Positions 51,959-59,968 of a DNA stretch of 64,000 bases are shown here, piece by piece. Below the pieces are notes generated by a model, which saw nothing but the letters and a program-made list of their open reading frames with translations, was not told the origin of the DNA and did no database searches. This DNA is from an uncultured Alistipes sp. (GTDB lineage Bacteria; Bacteroidota; Bacteroidia; Bacteroidales; Rikenellaceae): assembly GCA_900542505.1 (NCBI GenBank), contig UQNV01000001.1:62001-126000 (forward strand), in the 5' to 3' direction. Position 1 is the stretch's first letter. The number at the start of each line of letters is the position of its first letter. A program made the translations under genes and the position numbers.

Positions 51959-53983
51959 TTAGAAATACTTGCCGCGGAGGTCCTGGATATCGGCCATCTG
52001 CTGGATGGCGGGAAGCGCCATCTGCTGAGCCATGTTCTCGGCCACGGCCTGTGCACGAACCTTCTCGCCCTCGGCCGTCTGCTTCTCCTCGGTCTGGATG
52101 TCGTCGACAACGAAGACATAGAGGCCCGACATGCCCTTCACGGGAGCCGAAACGACACCCTTCTCGGTCGTCGAGGCGATTGCGCCCACCAGACGCGGCT
52201 CGATGCCCGGGCCGTTCACGTAGAACGAGGCATAGGAGACATTGCTGAAGTCGGCAACCTCCGAGCCGAGGCTTGCAGCCTGCTCCTCGAGGGTCGAGCC
52301 CGAAAGCTCCTTCAGGATGGCGTCATACTTCTTGTCGCGGAGCAGCTGCATGCGAATCTGCGAAGCGACCTTCTCGGGAGCTGCATACTCGTCGTTGTCG
52401 ATATCGGTCAACGTAGCGACAACATAGTCGTTGCCGACGGTGAAAATCTCCGAAACATCGCCGACCTCGGCACCGTAGGCCCAACGGGCAACCTCACGCG
52501 AATCCTCCAGACCGCGAATCGTCCGGTCGCCCTGCGCGAGCGTGGCAACGCGCGGCGTCACGGCAGCCGTCGTAGCGGCATCGGCAAACGACTCCTTGGC
52601 GTTCACCGTGAAGGTGCCGGCCGTGTTGTGCACCTGGGTGCGGGTAGCCGTCGAGGCCTCGAGGGGATAGGTGATGGTGGCAATCCGGTAGTGCTTCGAC
52701 GGTTTGTCGGCACGGTAAACCTGCATAATCTGGATGGCGTCACCCGAAGCAATCTTCACGATGTCGCCGCTCTTGGCGCCGGCAAGCGACTCGGCGAACT
52801 CGCCCGTGAAAGCCGAGAAGGGCAGCACGCCCACCTCGCCGCCATTGGCGGCCGTAGCGTCGTAGACCGAATACTGCGATGCCAGTGCGGCAAAGTCGCC
52901 GCCGTTGCGCAGCACGCCCATGAGGCTGTCGGCCAGCGCCTCCTGCGTATAGGGAAGCACGATGTGGCGGACACCCAGCGAATCGGGAGCCGTCTTGGCA
53001 TCGAGCACGCGGGCCATCGTCCACTCGTTGTTCTTCAGCACGGGACCATACTGCTTGCCTGCAGTCAGCGCCTCGGCCTCCTCGTCGGTAAGCTGTGCCG
53101 CTGCGACGTAGTTGTCGGCAATGTGGCCGTTGCGGTTGCCGCGCACGAAGGAACGCACATCCTCGGCCGAAGCGAACTGGGCACCGACCTCCTTGGCCTG
53201 GTTCTCCAGTGCGAGCATGTCGTCATCGGTGGGGTTCACCTCGAAGATGACGTACGAAAGCGTACGCGAGGGCTGCTGCTTGAACATCTCCTTGTGACTC
53301 TTGTAGTAGGCGTTCATCTCCGAAGAGGTGACCGTGAAGAGCGAGTCGGGAAGCGACGCGTACTTCTTGCCGGCCCACTTGCCCGAGTAGGTGTTGTTGG
53401 CCGAAGCCACACCGCTCTCCACCTCGAGGGCGTTGACATAGGTGCCGCCGCGCACAAGGCCCATATACTTCTGGAAGAGACGCTCGAGACGAGCCTGCTC
53501 GTTGAGTGCCTGCCATGCGGCCTGCGCCTGGGCGTTGGTCTCGGCCTGGGCGAGGAACTGGCTGACGGCAGCCACATTGTAGGAACCCGTACGGGGGTCG
53601 GCAAAGGCGTTGTAGAAGGCCTGCGAGGGCTGCTCGCCGCTCACCATGGCCAGACGCTCGGGCTCGGTCACACGGATGCCGAGACGCTCGAAGCCCGGGT
53701 CGAGCACATACTTCGAGAAGAGCTGCTGCCAGGCGGCGTTGGCCAGCATGGCCGACTGCTGCTCGTCCGACTCGACGGCGCCGCTCTGCGAACGGACGCG
53801 CTCGTAGGTCTCGTAATACTCCGAATAGTTGATTTTCTCACCGTCGATGACACCCACACGAGGGTCATTGCCCGAGAATCCCATCTCGGTCTTCAGCGAA
53901 AGGATGAATGCCAAGAGGGCGAGTGCGATGATAATCGAGAGCACGATGCCGAACTTGGTCCGTAAGGTGTTTAAACTTGCCAT
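51959..53983 (-). CDS. ppiD: Membrane-anchored peptidyl-prolyl isomerase PpiD-like
   Basis: 674 residues. One N-terminal helix at about 11-30 (GIVLSIIIALALLAFILSL), then a SurA_N/PpiD-type helical chaperone region, and a parvulin domain at about 325-425 (VRHIVLPYTQEALADSLMGV then FAALASQYSVYD). A second, degenerate parvulin-like region may lie in the C-terminal third (SSGLYVFVVDDI type). It works at the outer side of the inner membrane on proteins leaving SecYEG. Its own -7 element lies upstream, so it can be expressed apart from the CBS gene. Ends at RGKYF. Confidence 0.92.
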   Translation of the reverse strand: MASLNTLRTKFGIVLSIIIALALLAFILSLKTEMGFSGNDPRVGVIDGEKINYSEYYETYERVRSQSGAVESDEQQSAMLANAAWQQLFSKYVLDPGFERLGIRVTEPERLAMVSGEQPSQAFYNAFADPRTGSYNVAAVSQFLAQAETNAQAQAAWQALNEQARLERLFQKYMGLVRGGTYVNALEVESGVASANNTYSGKWAGKKYASLPDSLFTVTSSEMNAYYKSHKEMFKQQPSRTLSYVIFEVNPTDDDMLALENQAKEVGAQFASAEDVRSFVRGNRNGHIADNYVAAAQLTDEEAEALTAGKQYGPVLKNNEWTMARVLDAKTAPDSLGVRHIVLPYTQEALADSLMGVLRNGGDFAALASQYSVYDATAANGGEVGVLPFSAFTGEFAESLAGAKSGDIVKIASGDAIQIMQVYRADKPSKHYRIATITYPLEASTATRTQVHNTAGTFTVNAKESFADAATTAAVTPRVATLAQGDRTIRGLEDSREVARWAYGAEVGDVSEIFTVGNDYVVATLTDIDNDEYAAPEKVASQIRMQLLRDKKYDAILKELSGSTLEEQAASLGSEVADFSNVSYASFYVNGPGIEPRLVGAIASTTEKGVVSAPVKGMSGLYVFVVDDIQTEEKQTAEGEKVRAQAVAENMAQQMALPAIQQMADIQDLRGKYF

Positions 53984-54087
53984 ATGAAAACGTTAAATAT
54001 TTGTTTGCACGGTGCGGGCCCGACCGCTCGGGAGCGGCGTCCGACCCGGCAGAGCCGAGACGGGCAGAAGGCGTTCCGAATTAGGGC

Positions 54088-54095
54088 CAAAGATA
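54088..54095 (-). promoter_or_regulatory. Putative -7 element for ppiD
   Basis: TATCTTTG on the minus strand, 104 bases before the ppiD ATG at 53983, within a 249-base gap. No -33 TTTG seen. Confidence 0.5.
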
Positions 54096-54232
54096 ATAAA
54101 TATTCTCGTAAATATGCCATAAAAAAGCGGAAAAATCCCCGCCGGCACAAGCTGCCGGAGCGAGCGTTCCGCCGCCGGACTCCGACCGGCCCGACAACCG
54201 CGGCCGGCCCGCAGCCCGTGTGCAGGCGCAGC

Positions 54233-55495
54233 TCAGAGCTTGCGGACGCGCGCCAGCTCGATGCGCGAACGGGTCGTCCGCAGAATCTTCACCTGAAGGT
54301 TCCCCACCGAGACCGTGTCGCCGGCCGACGGGATGCCCTCGTTGTGGAAGAGGATGAAGCCGGCAAGCGTATCGTACTCGCGGCTCTCCTCGATGCCCAG
54401 GTCGTACTTCTCATTGAGGTACTTCACCTCCAGGCGGCACGAGAAGACCCACTCCTGCTCGCCGACCTGCTTCTCAATCAGGTCGGGGACATCGTGCTCG
54501 TCCTCGATTTCGCCGAAAATCTGCTCCAGCACATCCTCCAGCGAGATGATGCCAGCCGTACCGCCGAACTCGTCGATGACGACGGCCACGTTGCTGCGAT
54601 GCTTGATGAAGTTCTCGAGCACCGACTGCAGCGGCATGGTCTCGGGGACGAAATTCACCTCCATCACCACGCTTTCGAGACTCTCGGGAGCCGTGAAGAG
54701 GCTCTTCGAGTTGACATAGCCGACGATGTTGTCGATGCTCTTGCGCCAGACGAAGATACGCGAGTACTTCGTCTCGACGAAGCGCGCCGTGAGTTGCTGG
54801 AGGGTCGTATTGTCGAGGTCGACGGCCTCGATGTCGACACGCGGGACCATGCAGTCGCGCACGCGCAGGTCGGCAAAATCGAGTGCATTCTGGAAGAGCT
54901 TCAGCTCCTGGTCGGGTTCGGGGCCCTGCTCCGTGCCGGCCGAATCGAGCAGCGCGGCGAGGTCCTCGCGGTCGAACTGAGGCTCCGAGACCTGACGCTT
55001 CACGCGGCGCCCGGCAACCCAGAGGATGCCCTGCGAGATGAGCGTCGTCAACCGCGCAATGGGATAGAGCACGATGTAGAAGAAATAGATGACCGGCGCG
55101 AGCGAGCGGTAGTAGAAATTGGGGCTGTTGCGGAAGACCGACTTGGGCAGGAATTCCGCCACGAAGATGATAATCACGGTCGAAACGGCCGTCTCGATGG
55201 CCACCGACCCTTCGCGGGCAATCTGCTCCCAGCCCAACAGGCCGAAGATGCCGCGCAGCAGCAGCGACATGTAGAGCGAATAGATGACCAGCGCGATGTT
55301 GTTGCCCACCAGGATGGTGGTGATATACTGTCCCGGATGACGGGCGAAGATGTCGGCTATGAAGTCGAACATTCGGCTCTGTTTGCGGTCGATTTCCAAC
55401 TTGAGGCGGTTCTTGCTCGTGAAGGCAATCTCCATCCCCGAAAAGAAGGCCGAGAGCAGAAGCATGACGGCAATCAGTATGACGGATGTCAGCAT
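54233..55495 (-). CDS. CNNM/CBS-domain membrane protein (hemolysin C / CorC family)
   Basis: 420 residues. DUF21 membrane domain with four helices at about 1-170 (LLLSAFFSGMEIAFTS, VAEFLPKSVFRN), then a CBS pair at about 200-325 (VRDCMVPRVDIEAVD, VAVVIDEFGGTAGIISLED) and a CorC_HlyC domain at the end. The family is linked to Mg/Co transport; in gliding Bacteroidota a relative is GldE. Function here is not certain. 12 bases separate it from lptC. Confidence 0.93.
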   Translation of the reverse strand: MLTSVILIAVMLLLSAFFSGMEIAFTSKNRLKLEIDRKQSRMFDFIADIFARHPGQYITTILVGNNIALVIYSLYMSLLLRGIFGLLGWEQIAREGSVAIETAVSTVIIIFVAEFLPKSVFRNSPNFYYRSLAPVIYFFYIVLYPIARLTTLISQGILWVAGRRVKRQVSEPQFDREDLAALLDSAGTEQGPEPDQELKLFQNALDFADLRVRDCMVPRVDIEAVDLDNTTLQQLTARFVETKYSRIFVWRKSIDNIVGYVNSKSLFTAPESLESVVMEVNFVPETMPLQSVLENFIKHRSNVAVVIDEFGGTAGIISLEDVLEQIFGEIEDEHDVPDLIEKQVGEQEWVFSCRLEVKYLNEKYDLGIEESREYDTLAGFILFHNEGIPSAGDTVSVGNLQVKILRTTRSRIELARVRKL

Positions 55496-55507
55496 CGTTT
55501 CGTGTGC

Positions 55508-56398
55508 TTATTTCGAATCGGGTTCCCGGGCAGGCTCTGCAGCTCCGAGTGTAGCAGGAGCAGCCAGTTCGAGGCGTTCCGTATTGCGCATGTCTCTCTT
55601 GCGTTCCGCCTCCGAGACACTTTCGGCCGCCCCCTGCAGACTGGGAACTGCGGCCGTCGGAGCCGTCGGCTCCTTGTCGCGGCGCACCGCCGGAGCTGCG
55701 GGTCGGGGTGCAGGAACCGAGGCGGCAGGCTGCAGGGGTCTGGCCGTCGGCTCGCTCCGCGTCGCCCGGGGCTTGCGCTCCACCGTATCGCGCGACGCGC
55801 TGCCGGCCGAGTCGGCAGGCTGGCGGGGAGTCGCATCCACCTCCATCTGCCCCTTCATCCGGCGGAAACGCCAGTCCTTGAACTCCTCGTCGGACTCGAA
55901 GCCTTCGCCGATGAAGACATCGCGACCGCCGCTCTGGACGATTTTCGAATCGACGTTCGAATAAATTTTGCCCGTACGGGCATTCCAGAAGAGCTGTTGC
56001 GTATAGAGCGTCTTGCCGTCCGATTTCTCGACCACGACGTTGCCCTTGGCCTCCCAAAGCTCGCGCTTGTCGTAATAGATGGCGTAGTTGGCCGTCAGCA
56101 CGGCATCGACCGAAGCGAGCGAGTCATCCTTGTAGGTGGTGATTTTCACACCCTTGCGGAATTCGCGATAGGGCTCCGGCCCCAGCATGTAGCCTTCGAG
56201 GAGCGGCGTGTCGAAATGGTACGAACGGCGACCGTTCTGCGACATGACAATCGACAGGTTTTCGCTGTATTCGTTCATCAGCTTGTCGTTGTTTGCCGAA
56301 GCGGCGCCCCGTTCGCTCTCTTCGCAGGAGAATAGCAAGATAGCACTTCCCGCAACGGAAAGTGCTACCTTGAGATACTTCAGTAAATTCGGTCCCAT
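55508..56398 (-). CDS. lptC: LptC-like LPS export protein with long C-terminal tail
   Basis: 296 residues. Lipoprotein-like N-terminus (KVALSVAGSAILLFSCEESERG; Cys about 25). Residues about 45-180 are the LptC/LptA beta-jellyroll: SQNGRRSYHFDTPLLEGYM, WEAKGNVVVEKSDGKTLYTQ and the final GKIYSNVDSKIVQ. The rest, from about 185, is a Pro/Ala/Arg-rich tail (PAPRPAAPAVRRDKEPTAP) that LptC proteins lack. LptC hands LPS from the ABC exporter to the periplasmic bridge. Nine bases from the TPR gene. Confidence 0.9.
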   Translation of the reverse strand: MGPNLLKYLKVALSVAGSAILLFSCEESERGAASANNDKLMNEYSENLSIVMSQNGRRSYHFDTPLLEGYMLGPEPYREFRKGVKITTYKDDSLASVDAVLTANYAIYYDKRELWEAKGNVVVEKSDGKTLYTQQLFWNARTGKIYSNVDSKIVQSGGRDVFIGEGFESDEEFKDWRFRRMKGQMEVDATPRQPADSAGSASRDTVERKPRATRSEPTARPLQPAASVPAPRPAAPAVRRDKEPTAPTAAVPSLQGAAESVSEAERKRDMRNTERLELAAPATLGAAEPAREPDSK

Positions 56399-56407
56399 TC
56401 GGAGCGG

Positions 56408-57742
56408 TTAGCGGGCACGAACGGTCGTAACCACACCGGCAGCCGTGCCGCACGTTACGGTGTAACGGGCACCCTCCTGCAGCTCGTTGAAGAAGCACTC
56501 CTCCGACGTGGGGAAGTGGCCGCGGTAAGCCGAGAGGGCCGACTTGGCGGTGTCGAGATACTCGGGGTTGTTCTGGAGCAGACTCACGGCCTGCGACATC
56601 GTGTCGTAAGCGGCCCAGAAGGCAGCCTGACCGGCGAAACCGCCGCACGAAGCGGCCGAAGCGGCATAGCACTGAGCCAGTACGAAGTACGCGAGACCGT
56701 TCTCGGGGTTGAGCTCGCGCACCTGGCGGGCAGCGGCGGCAGCACCCGAGAAATTGTTGGCAACCATATCGACGAGGCTGATGCGGACGAGCAGCTTCTC
56801 GCGCTCGGCGTTGTCGGTCTCGGTGGCAAGCGCCTCGTTCAGATACTTGATGGCCTTGTCGTATTCACCCTTGTTCTGGAAAACCTGAGCCAGGGAAAGG
56901 GCGGTCTCCGACGTGGGGTGAACCGTGTAGTACTTCTCGGCGGTGGTGAAGAAGAACTCGCCGTCGCAGTTGGCGCGCGACATGAGCGACACGGCCTGTG
57001 CCAGCACGGCCTCGTCTTCGGGGTTGGCCTCCAGCTTGCTGCTGAAGAGCTTCTCGAGGTTCTCACAGTTGGCGGCACCGCTCAGACCGAACGCTGCATC
57101 GAACTGATTCTTGCTCTCGATGGCGTCGGGGTTGTTCTCGAAGATGGGCGACAGACGGTCATACTCCGAAATCACCTCGTCGGGCATCACCTCGTCGGTG
57201 GTCTTGTAGTCCTCGCAGAGGTTGCCGAAGTAGAGCGCTACGGTTTCGGGGTCCACATTCTCGCCGCCGGCCTCGATGGCCTCACGGAAGAACTTGCGGA
57301 TGCCGGCACGGTCGGCCGGACGGTAGATGACATACTCGCGGGCCTTGCGGTCGAGGATGTAGGCGGTACCCTGCTTGGGGTTGTCGCCGAAGTACTTGGC
57401 GCGCAGGTCGTACATGAGCATCAGCGAGTCGACATAGGCGTTCTTCTCGGCAAGGCTCTTCGCGCGGTTGATTTTGTTCTTATAGACGATGGCGCCGCGC
57501 TGATAAATGGCCGACGATGCCTCGGGGCAACTCTTAATCAACGCATTGAGATAGCGAGCAGCCGCATCGTAGTCGCGGTTGTCGCACGACTCCTTCAGGA
57601 AGTTGCTGTTCAGGATGTTCTGCTGTTTTTCCTCAAGCGTAGAGCCCCACTTGGCATACTGGGGGGAGTTCAGGTCCTGGGCCATGGAAGCCGTAGCGAC
57701 CAGGCAGGCTGCGGCTGCGAGTAAAATTTTGACGTGTTTCAT
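56408..57742 (-). CDS. Periplasmic tetratricopeptide-repeat protein
   Basis: 444 residues. Signal peptide MKHVKILLAAAACLVATASMAQ. The whole mature chain is helical; TPRs are clear at about 265-345 (HPTSETALSLAQVFQNKGEYDKA type) and at 350-395. It has several Cys, including a spaced pair in the C-terminal third. A conserved partner of lptC in Bacteroidota; a scaffold in outer-membrane assembly is plausible. Transcribed from its own promoter upstream of 57742. Confidence 0.88.
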   Translation of the reverse strand: MKHVKILLAAAACLVATASMAQDLNSPQYAKWGSTLEEKQQNILNSNFLKESCDNRDYDAAARYLNALIKSCPEASSAIYQRGAIVYKNKINRAKSLAEKNAYVDSLMLMYDLRAKYFGDNPKQGTAYILDRKAREYVIYRPADRAGIRKFFREAIEAGGENVDPETVALYFGNLCEDYKTTDEVMPDEVISEYDRLSPIFENNPDAIESKNQFDAAFGLSGAANCENLEKLFSSKLEANPEDEAVLAQAVSLMSRANCDGEFFFTTAEKYYTVHPTSETALSLAQVFQNKGEYDKAIKYLNEALATETDNAEREKLLVRISLVDMVANNFSGAAAAARQVRELNPENGLAYFVLAQCYAASAASCGGFAGQAAFWAAYDTMSQAVSLLQNNPEYLDTAKSALSAYRGHFPTSEECFFNELQEGARYTVTCGTAAGVVTTVRAR

Positions 57743-57822
57743 GGGTTGATTTATGTATTTGTTTTATTGTTGTTGCTTGTGCTCGTCTTGTGCTCGGCGG
57801 CCGATTTTGTCCATCGGACGTG

Positions 57823-57854
57823 CAAAATTACGACGAAACCGACAGAAATACAAA
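57823..57854 (-). promoter_or_regulatory. Promoter of the TPR-lptC-CBS unit
   Basis: The minus strand reads TTTG (57851-57854), 20 bases, TAATTTTG (57823-57830), a full consensus match, 80 bases before the start at 57742. It overlaps the last bases before the outer-membrane protein stop (57865). Confidence 0.8.
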
Positions 57855-57864
57855 TTTTACCCCT

Positions 57865-59244
57865 TTAATCATACTTCGGACGCAGGAACCAGTACTCGTT
57901 GTTCTCGGCTCCGGCGAAGAGTGTGAATCCGATGGCGAACTTGATGTACTGCTGGCGGACCAGCCCCAGCCGCTCGGCGACGTTGAAGCCGCGCATGCCG
58001 TACTCCACGCCGATGTCAATCGACGAAAAGGCACGGTACTTGACCGGAATGCCCACGCCGAGCGTCACCGCCATCTGGTCGAGACGCTGCCCGCCGAAGG
58101 TCTGGTGATAGGTTCCGTAGCGGAAACCGGCGCGGTAGGCCCATCGCTTGAGGAAACGGCGGATATCGTAGCGGTTGGGGGTGAACTCGACACCCAGCTT
58201 GACGGTGTGCGTATCGGTATAGGCCACCTCGAACGAGTTCATGTCCGAGCCGCTGACACCCGTATGTTCGACGCCGCCGTTGCGTCCGCCCCAGTCCTGA
58301 TAGACGTAGTCGGCGCCGACGGCCCACTTCGAAGTCTGGTAGAAGACGCCGACGGCCAGCTGTCGGGGCAGCACCAGCGCCATGCGGGTGGTATCGCCCT
58401 TGACGGTGGTGTTGTAGAGGTCGCCCACATAGATGCTCTTGGTCACCGAGGGATTGAGGTCACCGCCGAAGTCGTAGGTGGCGCCCACCGTCAGCAGCCG
58501 CTTGCGGTCGACGATGGCGTTCCACTGCACGCCCACCTGGCCCTTGAACGACGAGACGTTGTAGTTGTCGGTACCGACGGTCGACGCAAAGGAGCCGTCG
58601 CCCGTAATGGCCTGCGGGGTCATGACGAACGTACGGTCGATGTCGCCCCAGTAGTACTGGACGGCCAGACCGACCGAAAGGTTCTTGACTACCTCCCAGC
58701 CCAGGCCCAGCTTGACCTCCGTCACGTCGCCTTCACCCTGGTATTGATACTGGATGCGGCCCACGTTGCCCCAGATGGGGTCGTCCTCCATACCGCCGTA
58801 GGTCTGGTTGTACTTCACGCGGTAACCCACCGAACTGTAGGGCGTGAGGCTGAAGCCCAGGCCGAGCTTCTTGGTCACGGGAACCTGAAAGGCGATGTCG
58901 TGGAAGTTGAACGTATTGTAGGCCGTGCGCTTGGCCACACCCTCGGCCGTCTGCGCGTTGTAGTAGTTCTGGCCCTCGACGCCGAAGTTGAAAAGGAAGC
59001 TCTTCTGCGGCGCAACGCTGTACGAAGCGGGATTGAGCAGGTTCATCATACCCGAGTTCCGCATGGCAACACCCACACCGCCCATCGAACGCGTCGGCAG
59101 CGTCCCCTGCGTATTGAGTTCGCCGATGCCGTACATCGTATAGGGAGAGAAAGCGTTAATGCTGCTCGTCTGGGCCGAAAGGGCTGCCGGGATGAGGGCT
59201 GCTGCCGCAACGGCCAGGCAGAATAGGGTTTTCTTCACTTGCAT
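57865..59244 (-). CDS. Outer-membrane beta-barrel protein, FadL/OmpP1-like
   Basis: 459 residues. Signal peptide MQVKKTLFCLAVAAAALIPAALSAQ. The mature N-terminus (SSINAFSPYTMYGIGELNTQGTLPTRSMGG) and the NLLNPASYSV segment are typical of the OmpP1/FadL-like or PorV-like barrels of Bacteroidota. Alternating strands follow to a final FAIGFTLFAG region, but the last residues (WFLRPKYD) do not end in the usual Phe. Its first 89 bases overlap the end of coaX in another frame. Function: outer-membrane transport or secretion; not certain. Confidence 0.88.
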   Translation of the reverse strand: MQVKKTLFCLAVAAAALIPAALSAQTSSINAFSPYTMYGIGELNTQGTLPTRSMGGVGVAMRNSGMMNLLNPASYSVAPQKSFLFNFGVEGQNYYNAQTAEGVAKRTAYNTFNFHDIAFQVPVTKKLGLGFSLTPYSSVGYRVKYNQTYGGMEDDPIWGNVGRIQYQYQGEGDVTEVKLGLGWEVVKNLSVGLAVQYYWGDIDRTFVMTPQAITGDGSFASTVGTDNYNVSSFKGQVGVQWNAIVDRKRLLTVGATYDFGGDLNPSVTKSIYVGDLYNTTVKGDTTRMALVLPRQLAVGVFYQTSKWAVGADYVYQDWGGRNGGVEHTGVSGSDMNSFEVAYTDTHTVKLGVEFTPNRYDIRRFLKRWAYRAGFRYGTYHQTFGGQRLDQMAVTLGVGIPVKYRAFSSIDIGVEYGMRGFNVAERLGLVRQQYIKFAIGFTLFAGAENNEYWFLRPKYD

Positions 59245-59968
59245 TGTACTCTAAAATTCTGTTCAATCCGCGAAAGACCAAATTACAGTCTGCAAATATC
59301 GTATTTTTAATTCGTTTAGCAAAGTATTTCGCGTCGCCGCCCGTAAAAATCACGCAGAGGTCGCCGTAAAGCGCGCGCATGCGTGCGATGTAGCCTTCGA
59401 TTTCGAAGAGCATGCCGCAGAGCACCCCAGCCCGGATGGCCGTCTCGGTCGTCGTGCCCAGCAGCTCGGGCTCGCCCTCTTCGCCGCACAGCGGAAGGCT
59501 GGCCGTATAGTCGTGCAGCGCGCGGAAACGCATCTGCATGCCCGGAGCGATGTTGCCTCCCCGGAACGTGTTGTCGGCAGTCACCAAATCGACCGTCACG
59601 GCCGTGCCGAAATCGACAATCAGCACATTGCGGTCGGGATAGATGTCGTTGGCCGCAACGGCGGCCGCCAGACGGTCGCTGCCCAGCGTACGCGGCGTAC
59701 GGTAGGCGTTTCCCAGCGGCACCGGAACATCGGGCGAAAACTCCACCACGCGGGCGAGCCGCCGGCGCAGCAGGTCGACGGCATGTCGGCGCGCCTGCTC
59801 GCCGCGGGTCGAGGCGACAATGGCCCGGTCGACCTCGGGCCAGCGCTCCAGCAGGGCGTCGACCGACCCGGCCGTAAGCTCCGCGACGGGCTCCCCGACC
59901 CGGAATCCCTCCGGACAGGAGACGGCCGTCTTGGTCAGCGTGTTCCCTATGTCGACAATCAGATTCAC
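59156..59968 (-). CDS. coaX: Type III pantothenate kinase
   Basis: 270 residues from a GTG start at 59968 (MNLIVDIGNTLTKTAV), which overlaps the mfd stop (GTGA). P-loop-like DIGNTLTK, then GSDRLAAAVAA, VDFGTAVTVDLV and GGDAKYFA are the CoaX signatures. It phosphorylates pantothenate, the first step of CoA synthesis. The family normally ends near the ILEYNA segment (about residue 241); here about 29 residues extend across the start of the outer-membrane protein gene in another frame. The extension is unlikely to be functional. Confidence 0.92.
   Translation of the reverse strand: MNLIVDIGNTLTKTAVSCPEGFRVGEPVAELTAGSVDALLERWPEVDRAIVASTRGEQARRHAVDLLRRRLARVVEFSPDVPVPLGNAYRTPRTLGSDRLAAAVAANDIYPDRNVLIVDFGTAVTVDLVTADNTFRGGNIAPGMQMRFRALHDYTASLPLCGEEGEPELLGTTTETAIRAGVLCGMLFEIEGYIARMRALYGDLCVIFTGGDAKYFAKRIKNTIFADCNLVFRGLNRILEYNASEENPILPGRCGSSPHPGSPFGPDEQH

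Noticed and set aside
51005-53965. A 986-codon open frame opposite ppiD and the alcohol dehydrogenase
   Set aside because: Same explanation; His/Arg/Gly-rich with no family signature.
53984-56335. A 783-codon open frame opposite the CBS and lptC genes
   Set aside because: Antisense to two real genes and has no start context.
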